Shown piece by piece: positions 1 to 9,226 of a stretch of 64,000 bases of DNA. The notes beneath the pieces were generated by a model. It worked only from the letters and a program-made list of their open reading frames with translations, had not been told where the DNA came from and did no database searches. The position numbers and the translations under genes are program-made. Origin of the DNA: Chthoniobacter sp. (GTDB taxonomy: Bacteria > Verrucomicrobiota > Verrucomicrobiia > Chthoniobacterales > Chthoniobacteraceae); assembly GCA_021414005.1 (NCBI GenBank), contig JAIOPH010000019.1:248001-312000 (forward strand), given 5' to 3'. Every line of letters starts with the position of its first letter. Within the stretch, counting starts at the first letter, position 1.

Positions 1-2
1 TC

Positions 3-1160
3 GCACGAGACTTCCTCGAGACGTTTGGAAAGAGTTCGCTTGCTCATGAGCCGTGGGTATTGACGGGCAACATTCTGACCTACGCTCGGGATCATTTCGG
101 CATCGCGGTGGAGGATCTGTTTACGAGCGATCTCGATATCGAGGCTTTTCACAGCGACATCGAAGCGAAGCTTTTGGCAGCGCTTGATAGACTCCGCCTG
201 GACAAGGATGAACGTTTAAAGGCTTTAACGCTGCGCGCTTCCTACGTTCAGTTGGTATTCGTCTTCGCTGCGACGATTAACCTTATCCAAAATGGTCCCG
301 TCTCAGTTCCTCACCGACACTTGGCGGCGCACCTACAACCGGACGACGTGGTCATCACATTCAACTGGGATACACTCATGGATCGTGCCTTGGCGGAATC
401 AACTGACTGGCGACCTGACTTCGGTTATGGCTTCGCTCCACACCGGATATATCGCAATGGTTGGGAAGAGCCGGACGGCACGGCAAACGACTCCGCAGTG
501 CGCATACTCAAACTGCACGGCTCATCGAACTGGCTGACTGGCTATCCAGTAATCGATTATGAGACGTGTGCATTGGGACTGATGCAAACAGCTCCTGCTG
601 ACAGAGTGAGCGTGTTCGAATGCACGCTTGATCCCTACGCGACTTACGGAGGTCGCTGGATGTCAGGCTACGAGCGTTACTCGTTCGGCTATTATCCGCC
701 GAACCTACCCGATGATTCAGGGAATCCAGCTTCACCCGGCCATCAATTTTTTCGAGCCAGATACAAGTTTCCGTGGATGCCGCCGGCAAAATCGTCGGAA
801 GAAGGACTGGTGTCGAGTCCACTCATCATTCCTCCCGTGAAACGGAAGGCTTACGGACTCTTTGGAAGCTTGTTCGACCGACTTTGGCAACAAGCTGGAC
901 GAGCATTAACAGCGGCCGATGAAATCGCTCTGGTTGGGTATTCCTTCCCGCCGACAGACAGTCACAGCTTGAATCTATTTAAGACTGCCTTCTGTGGGCG
1001 AAACACGCTTCCAAGAATTACCATTGTTGATCCTTCCCCTCAACGTGCCCACGACGTCTTACATCGCGATTGCGGCATTCCAGACTCACACATTCATGTC
1101 TTCGGTGGGAGCGATGGCTACTTCAGTGAGGCATTCGATACAAACAAGCTCTGGCGCTAA
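3..1160 (+). CDS. SIR2-like domain protein, 5' end outside window
   Basis: The reading frame is open from the window edge (from base 3) to a TAA at 1158-1160, so the true start lies upstream; a TTG at 60 is only the first possible start inside the window. At least 385 residues are present. The core shows features of the SIR2-like (PF13289-type) NAD-binding fold: a TFNWDTLMDRAL segment followed by KLHGSSNWL with the conserved histidine, and a late ALVGYSFPPTDSH strand before the C-terminus. SIR2-like proteins of this kind often hydrolyse NAD+ and several act in phage defence, but no partner gene is visible here, so the role is open. A strong terminator follows 17 bases downstream. Confidence 0.75.
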   Translation, partial: ARDFLETFGKSSLAHEPWVLTGNILTYARDHFGIAVEDLFTSDLDIEAFHSDIEAKLLAALDRLRLDKDERLKALTLRASYVQLVFVFAATINLIQNGPVSVPHRHLAAHLQPDDVVITFNWDTLMDRALAESTDWRPDFGYGFAPHRIYRNGWEEPDGTANDSAVRILKLHGSSNWLTGYPVIDYETCALGLMQTAPADRVSVFECTLDPYATYGGRWMSGYERYSFGYYPPNLPDDSGNPASPGHQFFRARYKFPWMPPAKSSEEGLVSSPLIIPPVKRKAYGLFGSLFDRLWQQAGRALTAADEIALVGYSFPPTDSHSLNLFKTAFCGRNTLPRITIVDPSPQRAHDVLHRDCGIPDSHIHVFGGSDGYFSEAFDTNKLWR

Positions 1161-1176
1161 GCGAAGTGCGGCATGA

Positions 1177-1204
1177 CCCCGACGGAGATTCATCTCTGTC
1201 GGGG
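1177..1204 (+). terminator. rho-independent terminator after the SIR2-like gene
   Basis: A 12-bp stem (CCCCGACGGAGA pairing with TCTCTGTCGGGG, one G-U pair) closes a TTCA tetraloop and is followed by CTTTGCTTTT. It lies 17 bases after the SIR2-like stop codon. Confidence 0.85.
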
Positions 1205-1221
1205 CTTTGCTTTTCCTCCTC

Positions 1222-1952
1222 TCAAGCTGCGAGCGCGTAGCGGCGGAAGAAGCCGTTCAGTTCCTCCACTTCACCGGCGGCATCGTCCGGCTCGTTGAGC
1301 GCTTCGAGCCTTGGCAGTTCGGCCTCGATGAATCGCGTGAGTGCTTCGACCGGCGGCGCGACGGCGAGTTCTTCGCCGGCCTGCTTGCGCGCGACGAGTT
1401 CAGCGAGTGCGGCGCGCACGTCGGCCTCGTCGAGCACGCTCTCCACGAGTTGCGCGAAGAGCATCGGCGCCTGGCCGAGTTGGCGCTCGATCCAGCGGCA
1501 CGCGAGCAGCGGACGGAAGACGTAGAGATACTTCTTCAGACTCACTTCCTCGCGACCACGGAGGTAATCGCGCCAGTTGCCGAACGCCATGTGCAGGTAG
1601 TGCGCGAAGCAGCGCCGCGGCGAACGCGTGGCACGAAAGCGCCGTTAGCAGCGGGTCGCGGAGCGCTGACTGCATGGCTGCCGGAGCAGCAATAGAACTC
1701 CGTCGCGAGTGCGCCGAACTCGGAGGCAAAGACCGGATCGTGGCGATACACGACCGGCGACTTCAGCCATTCGAGCAGCGGCGGGTTGCTGTTGCGGAGC
1801 AGCCGCAGCGCCTTGCGCAGCTCCCAGCCACGCACGTCGAGATCATCGGCGATAGGCTGTTCAATGGCGTCGCGCCAATCCTCGACCGAGAGATACCAGT
1901 CGCCCCGGTGGACGTAGGGCCGCGCGGGGAATCTACGGGATCGTGAAGGCAT
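1222..1952 (-). pseudogene. Decayed RlaP/YcgL-type nucleotidyltransferase
   Basis: Two minus-strand frames together resemble the RlaP family of predicted nucleotidyltransferases (PF10127). The frame from 1952 carries YVHRGDWYLSVEDWRD, then GWELRKALRLLRNSNPPLLEW. The frame ending at 1222 carries HYLHMAFGNWRDYL and LKKYLYVFRPLLACRWIE. These blocks are normally contiguous in one polypeptide, so a frameshift must lie between about 1610 and 1700, in a stretch with extra GC-rich sequence. The N-terminal nucleotide-binding motif (GSRAWGF, DSDYDVR in the family) is also missing: upstream only a short HSES-stop remnant is seen. I read it as a broken gene, although the distal half alone could still be translated from the ATG at 1590. 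Confidence 0.65.
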
Positions 1953-2007
1953 GGATCAGGACTCAGAATGCCCTCGGCAAGCGCACCCCGGTTTGCTGCG
2001 ATGCGGC

Positions 2008-2667
2008 ATGCCTTCCGACGTTATCGCCCTACCGCTCTACATGGATTTCGGCGCGACGTTCATGTTCAGTATCACCGGCGCGATGTTCGCGATCCGGCGG
2101 CACTACGACTGGGTCGGTCTTTTTGCGCTGGCGCTTTGTTCCGGGCTGGGCGGCGGGTTGCTGCGCGACGGGCTTTTCATCCAGGATGGAGCGCCGGCGG
2201 CGATGCGTCATGCCGGTTATCTTTGGGCGGTGCTCGGCGGATGCCTGGCGGCGGGATTGTTTCATCAACTCGTTGGAAAATTCGACCAGGTCTTTCTCTA
2301 CGTCGATGCCCTCGGCCTCGGCGCATACAGCGTCGTGGGCGCGACCAAGGCATACGGCGGCGGCCTCGCCCTGCCGGCTGTGATCGTGATCGGGGTGGTC
2401 AATGCCGTCGGCGGCAGTCTGATTCGCGATGTGCTGGTCAGCGCCGAGCCACATATTTTCAAGCCGGGCCAGTTCTACGTCGTCGCCGCCCTCACTGGCA
2501 CCTGCACGTATGTCGTGCTGACCGCCGCGCTGCACCTGCCGTTGCAAGTATCCGCTTGGATCGCCATCGCGGTAACCTTCGCGGCCCGCATGCTGTCCAT
2601 CTATTTCAACTGGCGAACCGATTCCATCCTGCCCCCGCCCGAAGCCGTCAATCCGAACCGGGACTAA
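2008..2667 (+). CDS. TRIC/UPF0126 family cation channel-like membrane protein
   Basis: A protein of about 219 residues with six to seven hydrophobic helices arranged as two repeats, each with the glycine-rich GG-x-x-RD signature (GGGLLRDGLF in the first half, GGSLIRDVLV in the second). This is the UPF0126/YadS-YicG architecture, related to trimeric intracellular cation channels. ATG 2008 is chosen because the family starts just before the first helix; an in-frame ATG at 1951 would add 19 polar residues and overlap the decayed gene on the other strand. Neither start has a clear ribosome binding site. The transported ion is unknown. Confidence 0.8.
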   Translation: MPSDVIALPLYMDFGATFMFSITGAMFAIRRHYDWVGLFALALCSGLGGGLLRDGLFIQDGAPAAMRHAGYLWAVLGGCLAAGLFHQLVGKFDQVFLYVDALGLGAYSVVGATKAYGGGLALPAVIVIGVVNAVGGSLIRDVLVSAEPHIFKPGQFYVVAALTGTCTYVVLTAALHLPLQVSAWIAIAVTFAARMLSIYFNWRTDSILPPPEAVNPNRD

Positions 2668-2852
2668 AGCAGCCTAGCCATCGAGGCGCGGGGATGGCGA
2701 CGCGGGAGTGGCACGCGGCTCCCGATGCTCCGCGCGCAACGCAGTGAAACGACCTGGAGGCCCGTAGGCGCGTCGCCGTTCTCGGCGCTATCGCACGGCG
2801 ACGCAGCGTGTTGGCGTTTGCCCTCGCGTCTTCCTGCCGATAAAGGGAAACC

Positions 2853-3980
2853 ATGAGCATAAAGCCCCTCAGTATCGCATTCACCGTCTGCCTTCTGGCC
2901 GCCGCCCTTCCGGCACCGGCAGCAGATGCACCACGACCCAAACCGACCGCACGCGATCCACACACACCAGGGTATGTCACCGCCAAGGAACTGCCCGACG
3001 GTGCCGTTCCTCCGGCGGATGCGGATGGGAGCTTCATTATCGGACCCACGCGCACGAAGGCACCAGAAATGACCGTGCAGGAGGGCGTGCCGCAGGGAGC
3101 GGTGTTCACGCTTACGATGAAATCCGAGGACAGTAAGATCTATCCCGGCATCGCCCGAGAGCCCCAAACCTTTGGCACTCCCGACCCCACCAATCCCAAT
3201 AAACTGAACGTGACGACGAGCCATCCCGCGCCTTATACGCGCCGCGTTGGTGTCTATGTGCCAAAGCAATACGTGCCCGGCACCGCCGCTCCGTTCATCG
3301 TTGGCGCGGACGGTATCGATAAGAGCCTGTTCACCGCATTGGACAACCTTATCGCCGCGCGTCGCGTGCCGGTGATGATCGCGATCTCCATCGGCAACGG
3401 CAGCGGCGACGCCCAGGGCAGTCAACGCGGCCTCGAATATGACACCATGTCCGGCCTTTACGCTGAGTTTGTGGAAAAGGAAGTTTTGCCGCTCGTGGAA
3501 AAGGAATGCGGCGTGAAGCTGACCAAAGATCCCGATGGTCGGGCCACGATGGGTTGTAGTTCCGGTGCTTCCTGCGCACTCATCATGGCGTGGTATCGCT
3601 CCGATCTTTACCATCGCGTGCTGAGCTTTTCCGGCACGTTCGTCAACCAGCAGTGGCCCTACAATCCCGCCACGCCCCGAGGTTGCTGGGAAATGCATCA
3701 GCATCTGATTCCCGAAAGCCCGGCCAAGCCGCTGCGCATCTGGATGGAAGTGGGAGACAGGGATCTGCTGAATCCCAACTTAATGCGCGACGACGCGCAC
3801 GACTGGGTGCTCGCCAACGAATACACCGCCAAAGCGCTGGCGGCGAAGGGTTATCACTATCAGTTCTCCTTTGTCGTCAACGCCGGCCACTGTGACGGCA
3901 GCATGAAACAGCAATTGCTGCCCGAAGCCCTGGAATATGTGTGGCAGGGCTATCCTATCTCTGGGGGCAAGAGCAAATAG
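2853..3980 (+). CDS. Exported esterase-family alpha/beta hydrolase
   Basis: The 375-residue product begins with a signal peptide (about residues 1-24, ending APA-ADA). The body resembles the Esterase D/enterochelin esterase-like family (PF00756): a VYVPKQYVPGTAAPFIVGADG strand-loop, a nucleophile elbow GCSSGA with the serine at about residue 236, the oxyanion-region RVLSFSGTF, and a late NAGHCDG histidine. Such secreted enzymes often deacylate plant or algal polysaccharides (feruloyl or acetyl esters); the substrate here is not determined. It precedes the DUF1080-cytochrome fusion by 99 bases in the same orientation, suggesting a common role in glycan breakdown. Confidence 0.8.
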   Translation: MSIKPLSIAFTVCLLAAALPAPAADAPRPKPTARDPHTPGYVTAKELPDGAVPPADADGSFIIGPTRTKAPEMTVQEGVPQGAVFTLTMKSEDSKIYPGIAREPQTFGTPDPTNPNKLNVTTSHPAPYTRRVGVYVPKQYVPGTAAPFIVGADGIDKSLFTALDNLIAARRVPVMIAISIGNGSGDAQGSQRGLEYDTMSGLYAEFVEKEVLPLVEKECGVKLTKDPDGRATMGCSSGASCALIMAWYRSDLYHRVLSFSGTFVNQQWPYNPATPRGCWEMHQHLIPESPAKPLRIWMEVGDRDLLNPNLMRDDAHDWVLANEYTAKALAAKGYHYQFSFVVNAGHCDGSMKQQLLPEALEYVWQGYPISGGKSK

Positions 3981-4079
3981 GCAGGTGCCGGGTGAAACTG
4001 ATCCTGTAACAGACACGCGACAACCCATGCCCGGCCCGCTTTTCAGCGCGGCCTGAACAATCAAATCCCTGCCCAAATC

Positions 4080-7043
4080 ATGAAGTTACTCAACCCCATT
4101 CCCCTCGCCCTTTTCCTGCTCGCTGCATGTAACATCGCCCAGGCGATTGATTCCGGAACAACGCGGGGAATCATCGACATCAGCAAACCGGAAAGGCCGG
4201 TCGATGCGGTTCAGCTTGTCGGGGAAAAGGACTACACCCTCGTCCCCGAAGGCGCAGGCCCTACAAAGTGGGACTTCCAAGACGGAATTCTGACGGCCTC
4301 CCCAGTTTGGGACAACGTCATCACCAAGGATTCCTATCGCGATTTCCGCATGCATGTGGAATTCAATGTCAACGAGGCCAAGGATACCGCCGATCCGGAA
4401 AAAAACGGCAACTCCGGCGTTTACATCCAGCAGCGCTACGAGATCCAGATCCTCAATTCGTTCGGCGTATCAGCGGTGGACTACAAGGCCAGCTACTGCG
4501 GAAGCATCTATCAGCGGAAAAAGCCCGATCGTCTCGTCTGCAAGCCGGCAGGGGAATGGCAGAGTTACGACATCGCCTTTCGAGCCGCGCGTTTCGAGGG
4601 CGAAAAGAAGACCGAGAATGCCCGCATCACCGTCTATCAAAACGGGCAGATCATCCACGACGACTACCCGATCCCCAACAAGACCGGGGCCGGCCAGCAG
4701 GAAGGACCCGACCCACGCCCCGTCATGCTCCAGGGACACCACAATCCTGTGCGTTTCCGCAATGTGTGGATCCAACCACTCACGCTCGACACACCCGCAC
4801 CCGCACTCGCACCAAAGGCCGAACAAAAGCCGGAGAAAAAGAAGGGTTACACCTACGCCGTTCCTCTCGATCAGATCCCACCGGCCCCGGCCCTGACGCC
4901 CGAACAAGCCCTGCGATCCTTCAAACTGCATGAGGATTTCGAGATCACCCTGGCCGCCAGTGATCCCACGATCCAAAACCCCGTCGCCCTGCAGTTCGAC
5001 GGCAACGGCCGCATGTGGGTCGTCGAGATGCGGGCCTACATGCCCAACGTCGCAGCAGACGGCGAGGACGAGCCGATCGGACGCATCTCGATTCTCACGG
5101 ACACCGACAACGACGGAACCTTCGACGACTACAAGGTCTTCATGGACGGTCTGGTGCTGCCGCGGTCGATCGCCCTTTATAAGAACGGGATTCTTTACGG
5201 CGGCCATGAGAAGCTCTGCTTCGTCGAGAACGTAAACGACCGGGCCGGCAAGGTGACGGTCATCGACGAGCACTACACCGGAACCGGGAACGTCGAACAC
5301 CGCGCGAATGGCTTGCTGCGAGGGCTCGACAACTGGATTTACAACGTCAAATCCGACGCCCGCTACCGCGAGATCGACGGCAAGTGGGTTAAAGAGTCCA
5401 CGGCGTTCCGCGGCCAATGGGGAATTTCCGAGAACAACTACGGCCGCCTTTTCTACAACGAAAACTGGTTCGGCATGAAGGCCGACCTTCTCATGCCCAA
5501 CACCCTCCAGCGGAATCCGAACTTTCCCAAGCCCACCGGCGACGCCGTCCCGCTCTCATTCCGCGACAAGCTTTTCCCCGCCCGCATCACGCCGGGTGTA
5601 AATCGCGGCGGCGAGGGAGACATCGACGAGAAGGGCTACCTCAAGGCTGCCACTGCGGCCTGCGGACCGGTCTGCTACCGCGGGGACCAGTTTCCGGCCG
5701 AGTACCGGAGCACCGCGTTTTTCTGCGAACCTTCCGCGAATCTGGTGCGCATGCTCAAGGTGACCGAGACGGATGGCGTCCTCGCCGGCGAAGCCCCACT
5801 GGCCAACCGCGAGTTCCTCGCCTCCACCGACGAGCGATTCCGCCCGGTCAACCTTTTCAACTCCCCGGACGGCACCCTCTTCCTCGTCGATCTCTACCAC
5901 GGCGTGCTCCAACACAAGGCTTACCTGACACCCTACCTGAAGGAGCAGATCGCATCTCGCCACCTTGAGGAAAACCCGCGTCTCGGACGAATCTACCGCA
6001 TCAAGTACCGAAACCGACCGCCTGGCCCTGCCCCGCACATGCTCGGCAAGGTGGCCGCGGAACTGGTGCCTTTTCTCGCCCATGCCAACGGCTGGTGGAG
6101 GGACACGGCCCAGCAACTCATCATCGACAGCGGAGATCGGAACGCCGTCGCCGCGCTGAATAACATGGCCGGAAACACCGGCTCTCCGCTCGGACAGATC
6201 CATGCCCTTTGGTCGCTCGAAGGCCTCGGCGCACTGAACGCCACCGCTGTGACGGCGGCGTTGCGCTCCGAAGATCCTCACGTTTTGGAAATGGCGGTCC
6301 GCCTGACCGAACGGCTCACCGCGAAAGACGCCGCCGGACTGCTGCCACGCCTGCGGGAGCTGGCGGTCCGCCCCGAACTCGTAGTCCGCCGCCAGCTGGT
6401 CGCCAGCCTTGGACGCCTGCCGGGAGACGACGCCCTCCACCTTCTGAAAGACGTGCTGATGAGGAATATCGATCAGCCTTTCTTCCGGGAGGCCGCGATC
6501 CACGGATTGAACGGCCGGGAAAAAAGGTTCGCGGAGATCCTCGCCGGCGATCCGGCGGACGCCAAGCTCGCCGAATATCTCGCCGAGTGCCTGCGGATCA
6601 AGACCACCGCCGCCGCCTTTAGCCTGCCGAAAGACAAGGGGCATCTCGCCTCGTTCACGCGCGGCGAGGAACTGTTCGTGGCGAACTGCGTCGCGTGTCA
6701 CGGTCCTGATGGCAAAGGCATGGATCAACTCGGGCCACCGCTGGTGGGTTCCGAGTGGGTCACCGGTTCGCACGGGCGCCTGACGGCGGTTCTCCTCCAG
6801 GGAATGATGGGTCCCATCCGGGTCGGTGGAAAAGCCTACACGCCCGCCGCCGCCATGCCCGGCCTCAAACAGAATCCCGCCCTTACGGACGCCAACGTGG
6901 CGGACATCGCCACCTTCGTTCGCTTCGCCTGGAACAACGGCAAGGACGCCGTCAAACCGGACACCATCGCCAAAATTCGTGCAGAACTGGCGGAGCGCGA
7001 AACCACCTTTTCGCCCGAGGAGGCGGAAAAGACCTATCCATAA
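4080..7043 (+). CDS. DUF1080-propeller-HEAT-cytochrome c fusion (PVC-type)
   Basis: A 987-residue exported protein with four modules. Residues 1-17 look like a lipoprotein signal (LFLLAAC, Cys17), though a cut after IAQA is also possible. Residues about 40-238 match DUF1080 (PF06439, 3-keto-disaccharide hydrolase family; NGNSGVYIQ-RYEIQILNS core). Residues about 280-625 form the PVC-type membrane-bound dehydrogenase propeller (DFEITLAASDPTIQNPVALQFD, then DTDNDGTFD). Residues 640-850 are HEAT-like helices, and a class I cytochrome c follows with Cys870-x-x-Cys873-His874 and a plausible distal methionine in AAAMPGLKQ. Inferred role: oxidation of a sugar at C3 coupled to cleavage of the keto-glycoside, with electrons leaving through the haem. 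The catalytic activity of the propeller is unproven. Confidence 0.85.
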   Translation: MKLLNPIPLALFLLAACNIAQAIDSGTTRGIIDISKPERPVDAVQLVGEKDYTLVPEGAGPTKWDFQDGILTASPVWDNVITKDSYRDFRMHVEFNVNEAKDTADPEKNGNSGVYIQQRYEIQILNSFGVSAVDYKASYCGSIYQRKKPDRLVCKPAGEWQSYDIAFRAARFEGEKKTENARITVYQNGQIIHDDYPIPNKTGAGQQEGPDPRPVMLQGHHNPVRFRNVWIQPLTLDTPAPALAPKAEQKPEKKKGYTYAVPLDQIPPAPALTPEQALRSFKLHEDFEITLAASDPTIQNPVALQFDGNGRMWVVEMRAYMPNVAADGEDEPIGRISILTDTDNDGTFDDYKVFMDGLVLPRSIALYKNGILYGGHEKLCFVENVNDRAGKVTVIDEHYTGTGNVEHRANGLLRGLDNWIYNVKSDARYREIDGKWVKESTAFRGQWGISENNYGRLFYNENWFGMKADLLMPNTLQRNPNFPKPTGDAVPLSFRDKLFPARITPGVNRGGEGDIDEKGYLKAATAACGPVCYRGDQFPAEYRSTAFFCEPSANLVRMLKVTETDGVLAGEAPLANREFLASTDERFRPVNLFNSPDGTLFLVDLYHGVLQHKAYLTPYLKEQIASRHLEENPRLGRIYRIKYRNRPPGPAPHMLGKVAAELVPFLAHANGWWRDTAQQLIIDSGDRNAVAALNNMAGNTGSPLGQIHALWSLEGLGALNATAVTAALRSEDPHVLEMAVRLTERLTAKDAAGLLPRLRELAVRPELVVRRQLVASLGRLPGDDALHLLKDVLMRNIDQPFFREAAIHGLNGREKRFAEILAGDPADAKLAEYLAECLRIKTTAAAFSLPKDKGHLASFTRGEELFVANCVACHGPDGKGMDQLGPPLVGSEWVTGSHGRLTAVLLQGMMGPIRVGGKAYTPAAAMPGLKQNPALTDANVADIATFVRFAWNNGKDAVKPDTIAKIRAELAERETTFSPEEAEKTYP

Positions 7044-7114
7044 CAAGTGCGCCTGCACAGCGCTGGAGGCGGCCCGTGCGGCAACACCCATTACCGGAGA
7101 CGGTTTCGCTACAG

Positions 7115-7840
7115 CTATTTCTTTAACACGTCTTTGATCGACGACACCACCTGCGCCGCGAGCACCTTATAGCCATCGGCCGTGAAGTGAACATTGGCGG
7201 GAAGCTGTGTATCGGGCTTTGCCCGGACGATGGCGTGCAGATCGTCGATGGCGACACCTTCGGCTTTCATTATGCGTAAAGCCGATTCGTTGTAGGCGAG
7301 TTCATCTTTTTCCACGCGCCCGCCGCTGCCTCCAGGAACCGGCGTTGTGGTGGCGAAGACGAGCTTCGCTCCGGTCTTCTTCAACCGCGCCACGATTTCG
7401 CGCAGATTCTTTTCGTATTGTTCGAGCGGATTCACTTGAGGGCCGGTGAGGTCGAGCTTGCCGTCTTTCCAATGCTTCAGGTCATGGAGGCCCCAGTTGA
7501 AATGAATCACGTCCCACTTCCTGTCGGCACCGCCCGTGGCGAGCCAGACGTCGATGTTTTTCAGACCCACATCGGTTGAGCCGCCATTGGCGGGGATGCG
7601 GTGGATATTGGCCACACCCGCCAGCGCCGCGCGCGTCGGGATCGTGTAGCCCATGGAAATGGAATCGCCGATCAGTAACACCCGCGGCAGGCCAGCGACA
7701 TCTTCAACGCCCGCAAGTGAAGGATCTTCCTTTCGTTGACCGCCTTTCTGCGGTGCGGCGGTTTGAGCGAAGAGGCATGGTGTCACTGATAGCAGAGTGA
7801 CGACCAAGGCGAAGCGGAGGTGGAGGTAGTTAAACTTCAT
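7115..7840 (-). CDS. Exported SGNH/GDSL-family hydrolase
   Basis: A 241-residue protein when started at ATG 7840, which gives a clean signal peptide (MKFNYLHLRF to CLFAQ); an ATG at 7858 would only add six residues. Block I of the SGNH fold is LLIGDSISMGY with the nucleophile Ser60. The oxyanion asparagine block is HFNWGLHD, and the C-terminal catalytic region is NVHFTADGY. The closest described groups are secreted carbohydrate acetyl or acyl esterases. It is convergent with the DUF1080 fusion gene (71 bases between stops) and shares its strand with the acetylesterase at 7999-9030. Confidence 0.8.
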   Translation of the reverse strand: MKFNYLHLRFALVVTLLSVTPCLFAQTAAPQKGGQRKEDPSLAGVEDVAGLPRVLLIGDSISMGYTIPTRAALAGVANIHRIPANGGSTDVGLKNIDVWLATGGADRKWDVIHFNWGLHDLKHWKDGKLDLTGPQVNPLEQYEKNLREIVARLKKTGAKLVFATTTPVPGGSGGRVEKDELAYNESALRIMKAEGVAIDDLHAIVRAKPDTQLPANVHFTADGYKVLAAQVVSSIKDVLKK

Positions 7841-7998
7841 GAGACCGATAGGATCCAACGACGCGGAAGCGCGCCAGAAGAAACCAATCCCGTCCTCCTA
7901 AATCCCAGATTGGATTATTCCGACGCCGCACCGGACACAGGCCGGAGGCCGCCACCCAATGGTCATGCCGCAGCGAAAAGCCGTGCAGTCGTCGCCGG

Positions 7999-9030
7999 TT
8001 ACCGCTGATTTGCGGTCGTGAGCATTTCGACCATTTGCTCGCCCATAGCCTTGCCGTTTAGGTATTCGCTCTCGCCGTTGTGATTCCAGTGATAGCCAAA
8101 ATTGCTGGGTGAAATCGAAGCATCCCGCCAAAACGGGCGCGCGTTCGTGGTTTTTACATTCCCTTTGAACGCGGGATATTTGGCGTAATCGGCGACGGCG
8201 AGTTGGGCCAACTCCACGTCAGTGGGATTCGGCGGCGGTGCCATGCTGGTGGTGGTAATGGATATTGGCAGATTCGGGTTACCGAACGTGGTCCGCAGAT
8301 CCTTGATTAAATCGACAAGGTTGGCTTCGTAATTGGCTGACGCGACCTTATCGACGCGATCATTCCAACCCTGGTGCCAGCCAACGCCTGCGATGCGATA
8401 ACCCATACCCTTCCACTCGGGAAACTCCGTGTCGAGATTGTCCAGAACGTCATGCACGTACTCGATAAGCCCGTTAAAATAAGGACCGACCACCCCGCCG
8501 CGGGCTGCTGCGGCACTTGGCGGTCGGAAATCGACATTAAGGCTCTTGCCGCCCCACGCGGTTTTAATGATTAACACCGGCTGCTTGAAGTGTTCGCCGA
8601 CCACCCAGCCGAAGCCAAATTCCGGCCCGATCCAACCGGGATTCCGGCTCTGGGAGTAACCGATCTTCAAATTACCCTTAATGACGCCGCGTGGAGCGGT
8701 GATGTCGCTATCCCGCCACCAGACTTTCACGTCGTCGCGGGTTTTCCACGAACCGTCGGCATTCACAAGATGACCGAAGTTTTTTGGATCGTGCTCGACT
8801 TGATAACGCAGGCTGCCAATTGCTCCCTTCACATCGCCGTGGCCGTCATCGGCCTTGCCGTGGCCTACCATGTTCGACTGTCCCGCAAGGATGAAGACCT
8901 GCACACCCTTGGGGTTATTGTCCCACGGACGGGTGTTGTTTTTGGCCGTGTCTTGAGCGAGGGCGGGGCAGCTTGCAGCGAAAGCGCAGAACCCATATTT
9001 CAAAATCGTCCGAGGAAGGGTGATGTTCAT
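7999..9030 (-). CDS. Exported sialate O-acetylesterase-like (SASA) carbohydrate esterase
   Basis: Starting at ATG 9030 gives 343 residues with a signal peptide ending at CPALAQ; the frame stays open further upstream but those residues have no family character. The VFILAGQSNMVGHG block is the SASA/CE6-type (PF03629) nucleophile region, with Ser52. WHQGWND and the downstream DLRTTFGNPNLPI segment are also typical. It should remove O-acetyl groups from a polysaccharide outside the cytoplasm. It lies 158 bases upstream of the SGNH esterase in the same direction, so the two may be co-expressed. Confidence 0.8.
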   Translation of the reverse strand: MNITLPRTILKYGFCAFAASCPALAQDTAKNNTRPWDNNPKGVQVFILAGQSNMVGHGKADDGHGDVKGAIGSLRYQVEHDPKNFGHLVNADGSWKTRDDVKVWWRDSDITAPRGVIKGNLKIGYSQSRNPGWIGPEFGFGWVVGEHFKQPVLIIKTAWGGKSLNVDFRPPSAAAARGGVVGPYFNGLIEYVHDVLDNLDTEFPEWKGMGYRIAGVGWHQGWNDRVDKVASANYEANLVDLIKDLRTTFGNPNLPISITTTSMAPPPNPTDVELAQLAVADYAKYPAFKGNVKTTNARPFWRDASISPSNFGYHWNHNGESEYLNGKAMGEQMVEMLTTANQR

Positions 9031-9226
9031 ATCGTGGTCTTTTGGTCGATCAGAATTGTCCAATGTAGGTTCGGCAACCACAGAAATTCCGTGTTCAGAT
9101 CCAAGGCGCGGGAAAAACGAGCCTCGTCTCCATGAACGAACGAATGAGTTTCCCGCGATGAAGACGAGTGCCGCGGAAACTCCGCCATCGCCCTCCGCAC
9201 TTTGGGACATCGAGGTCCGAAAGATT

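Noticed and set aside
1951..2007. Upstream ATG for the TRIC-like channel
   Set aside because: The added 19 residues are polar, unlike the family, and overlap the decayed nucleotidyltransferase.
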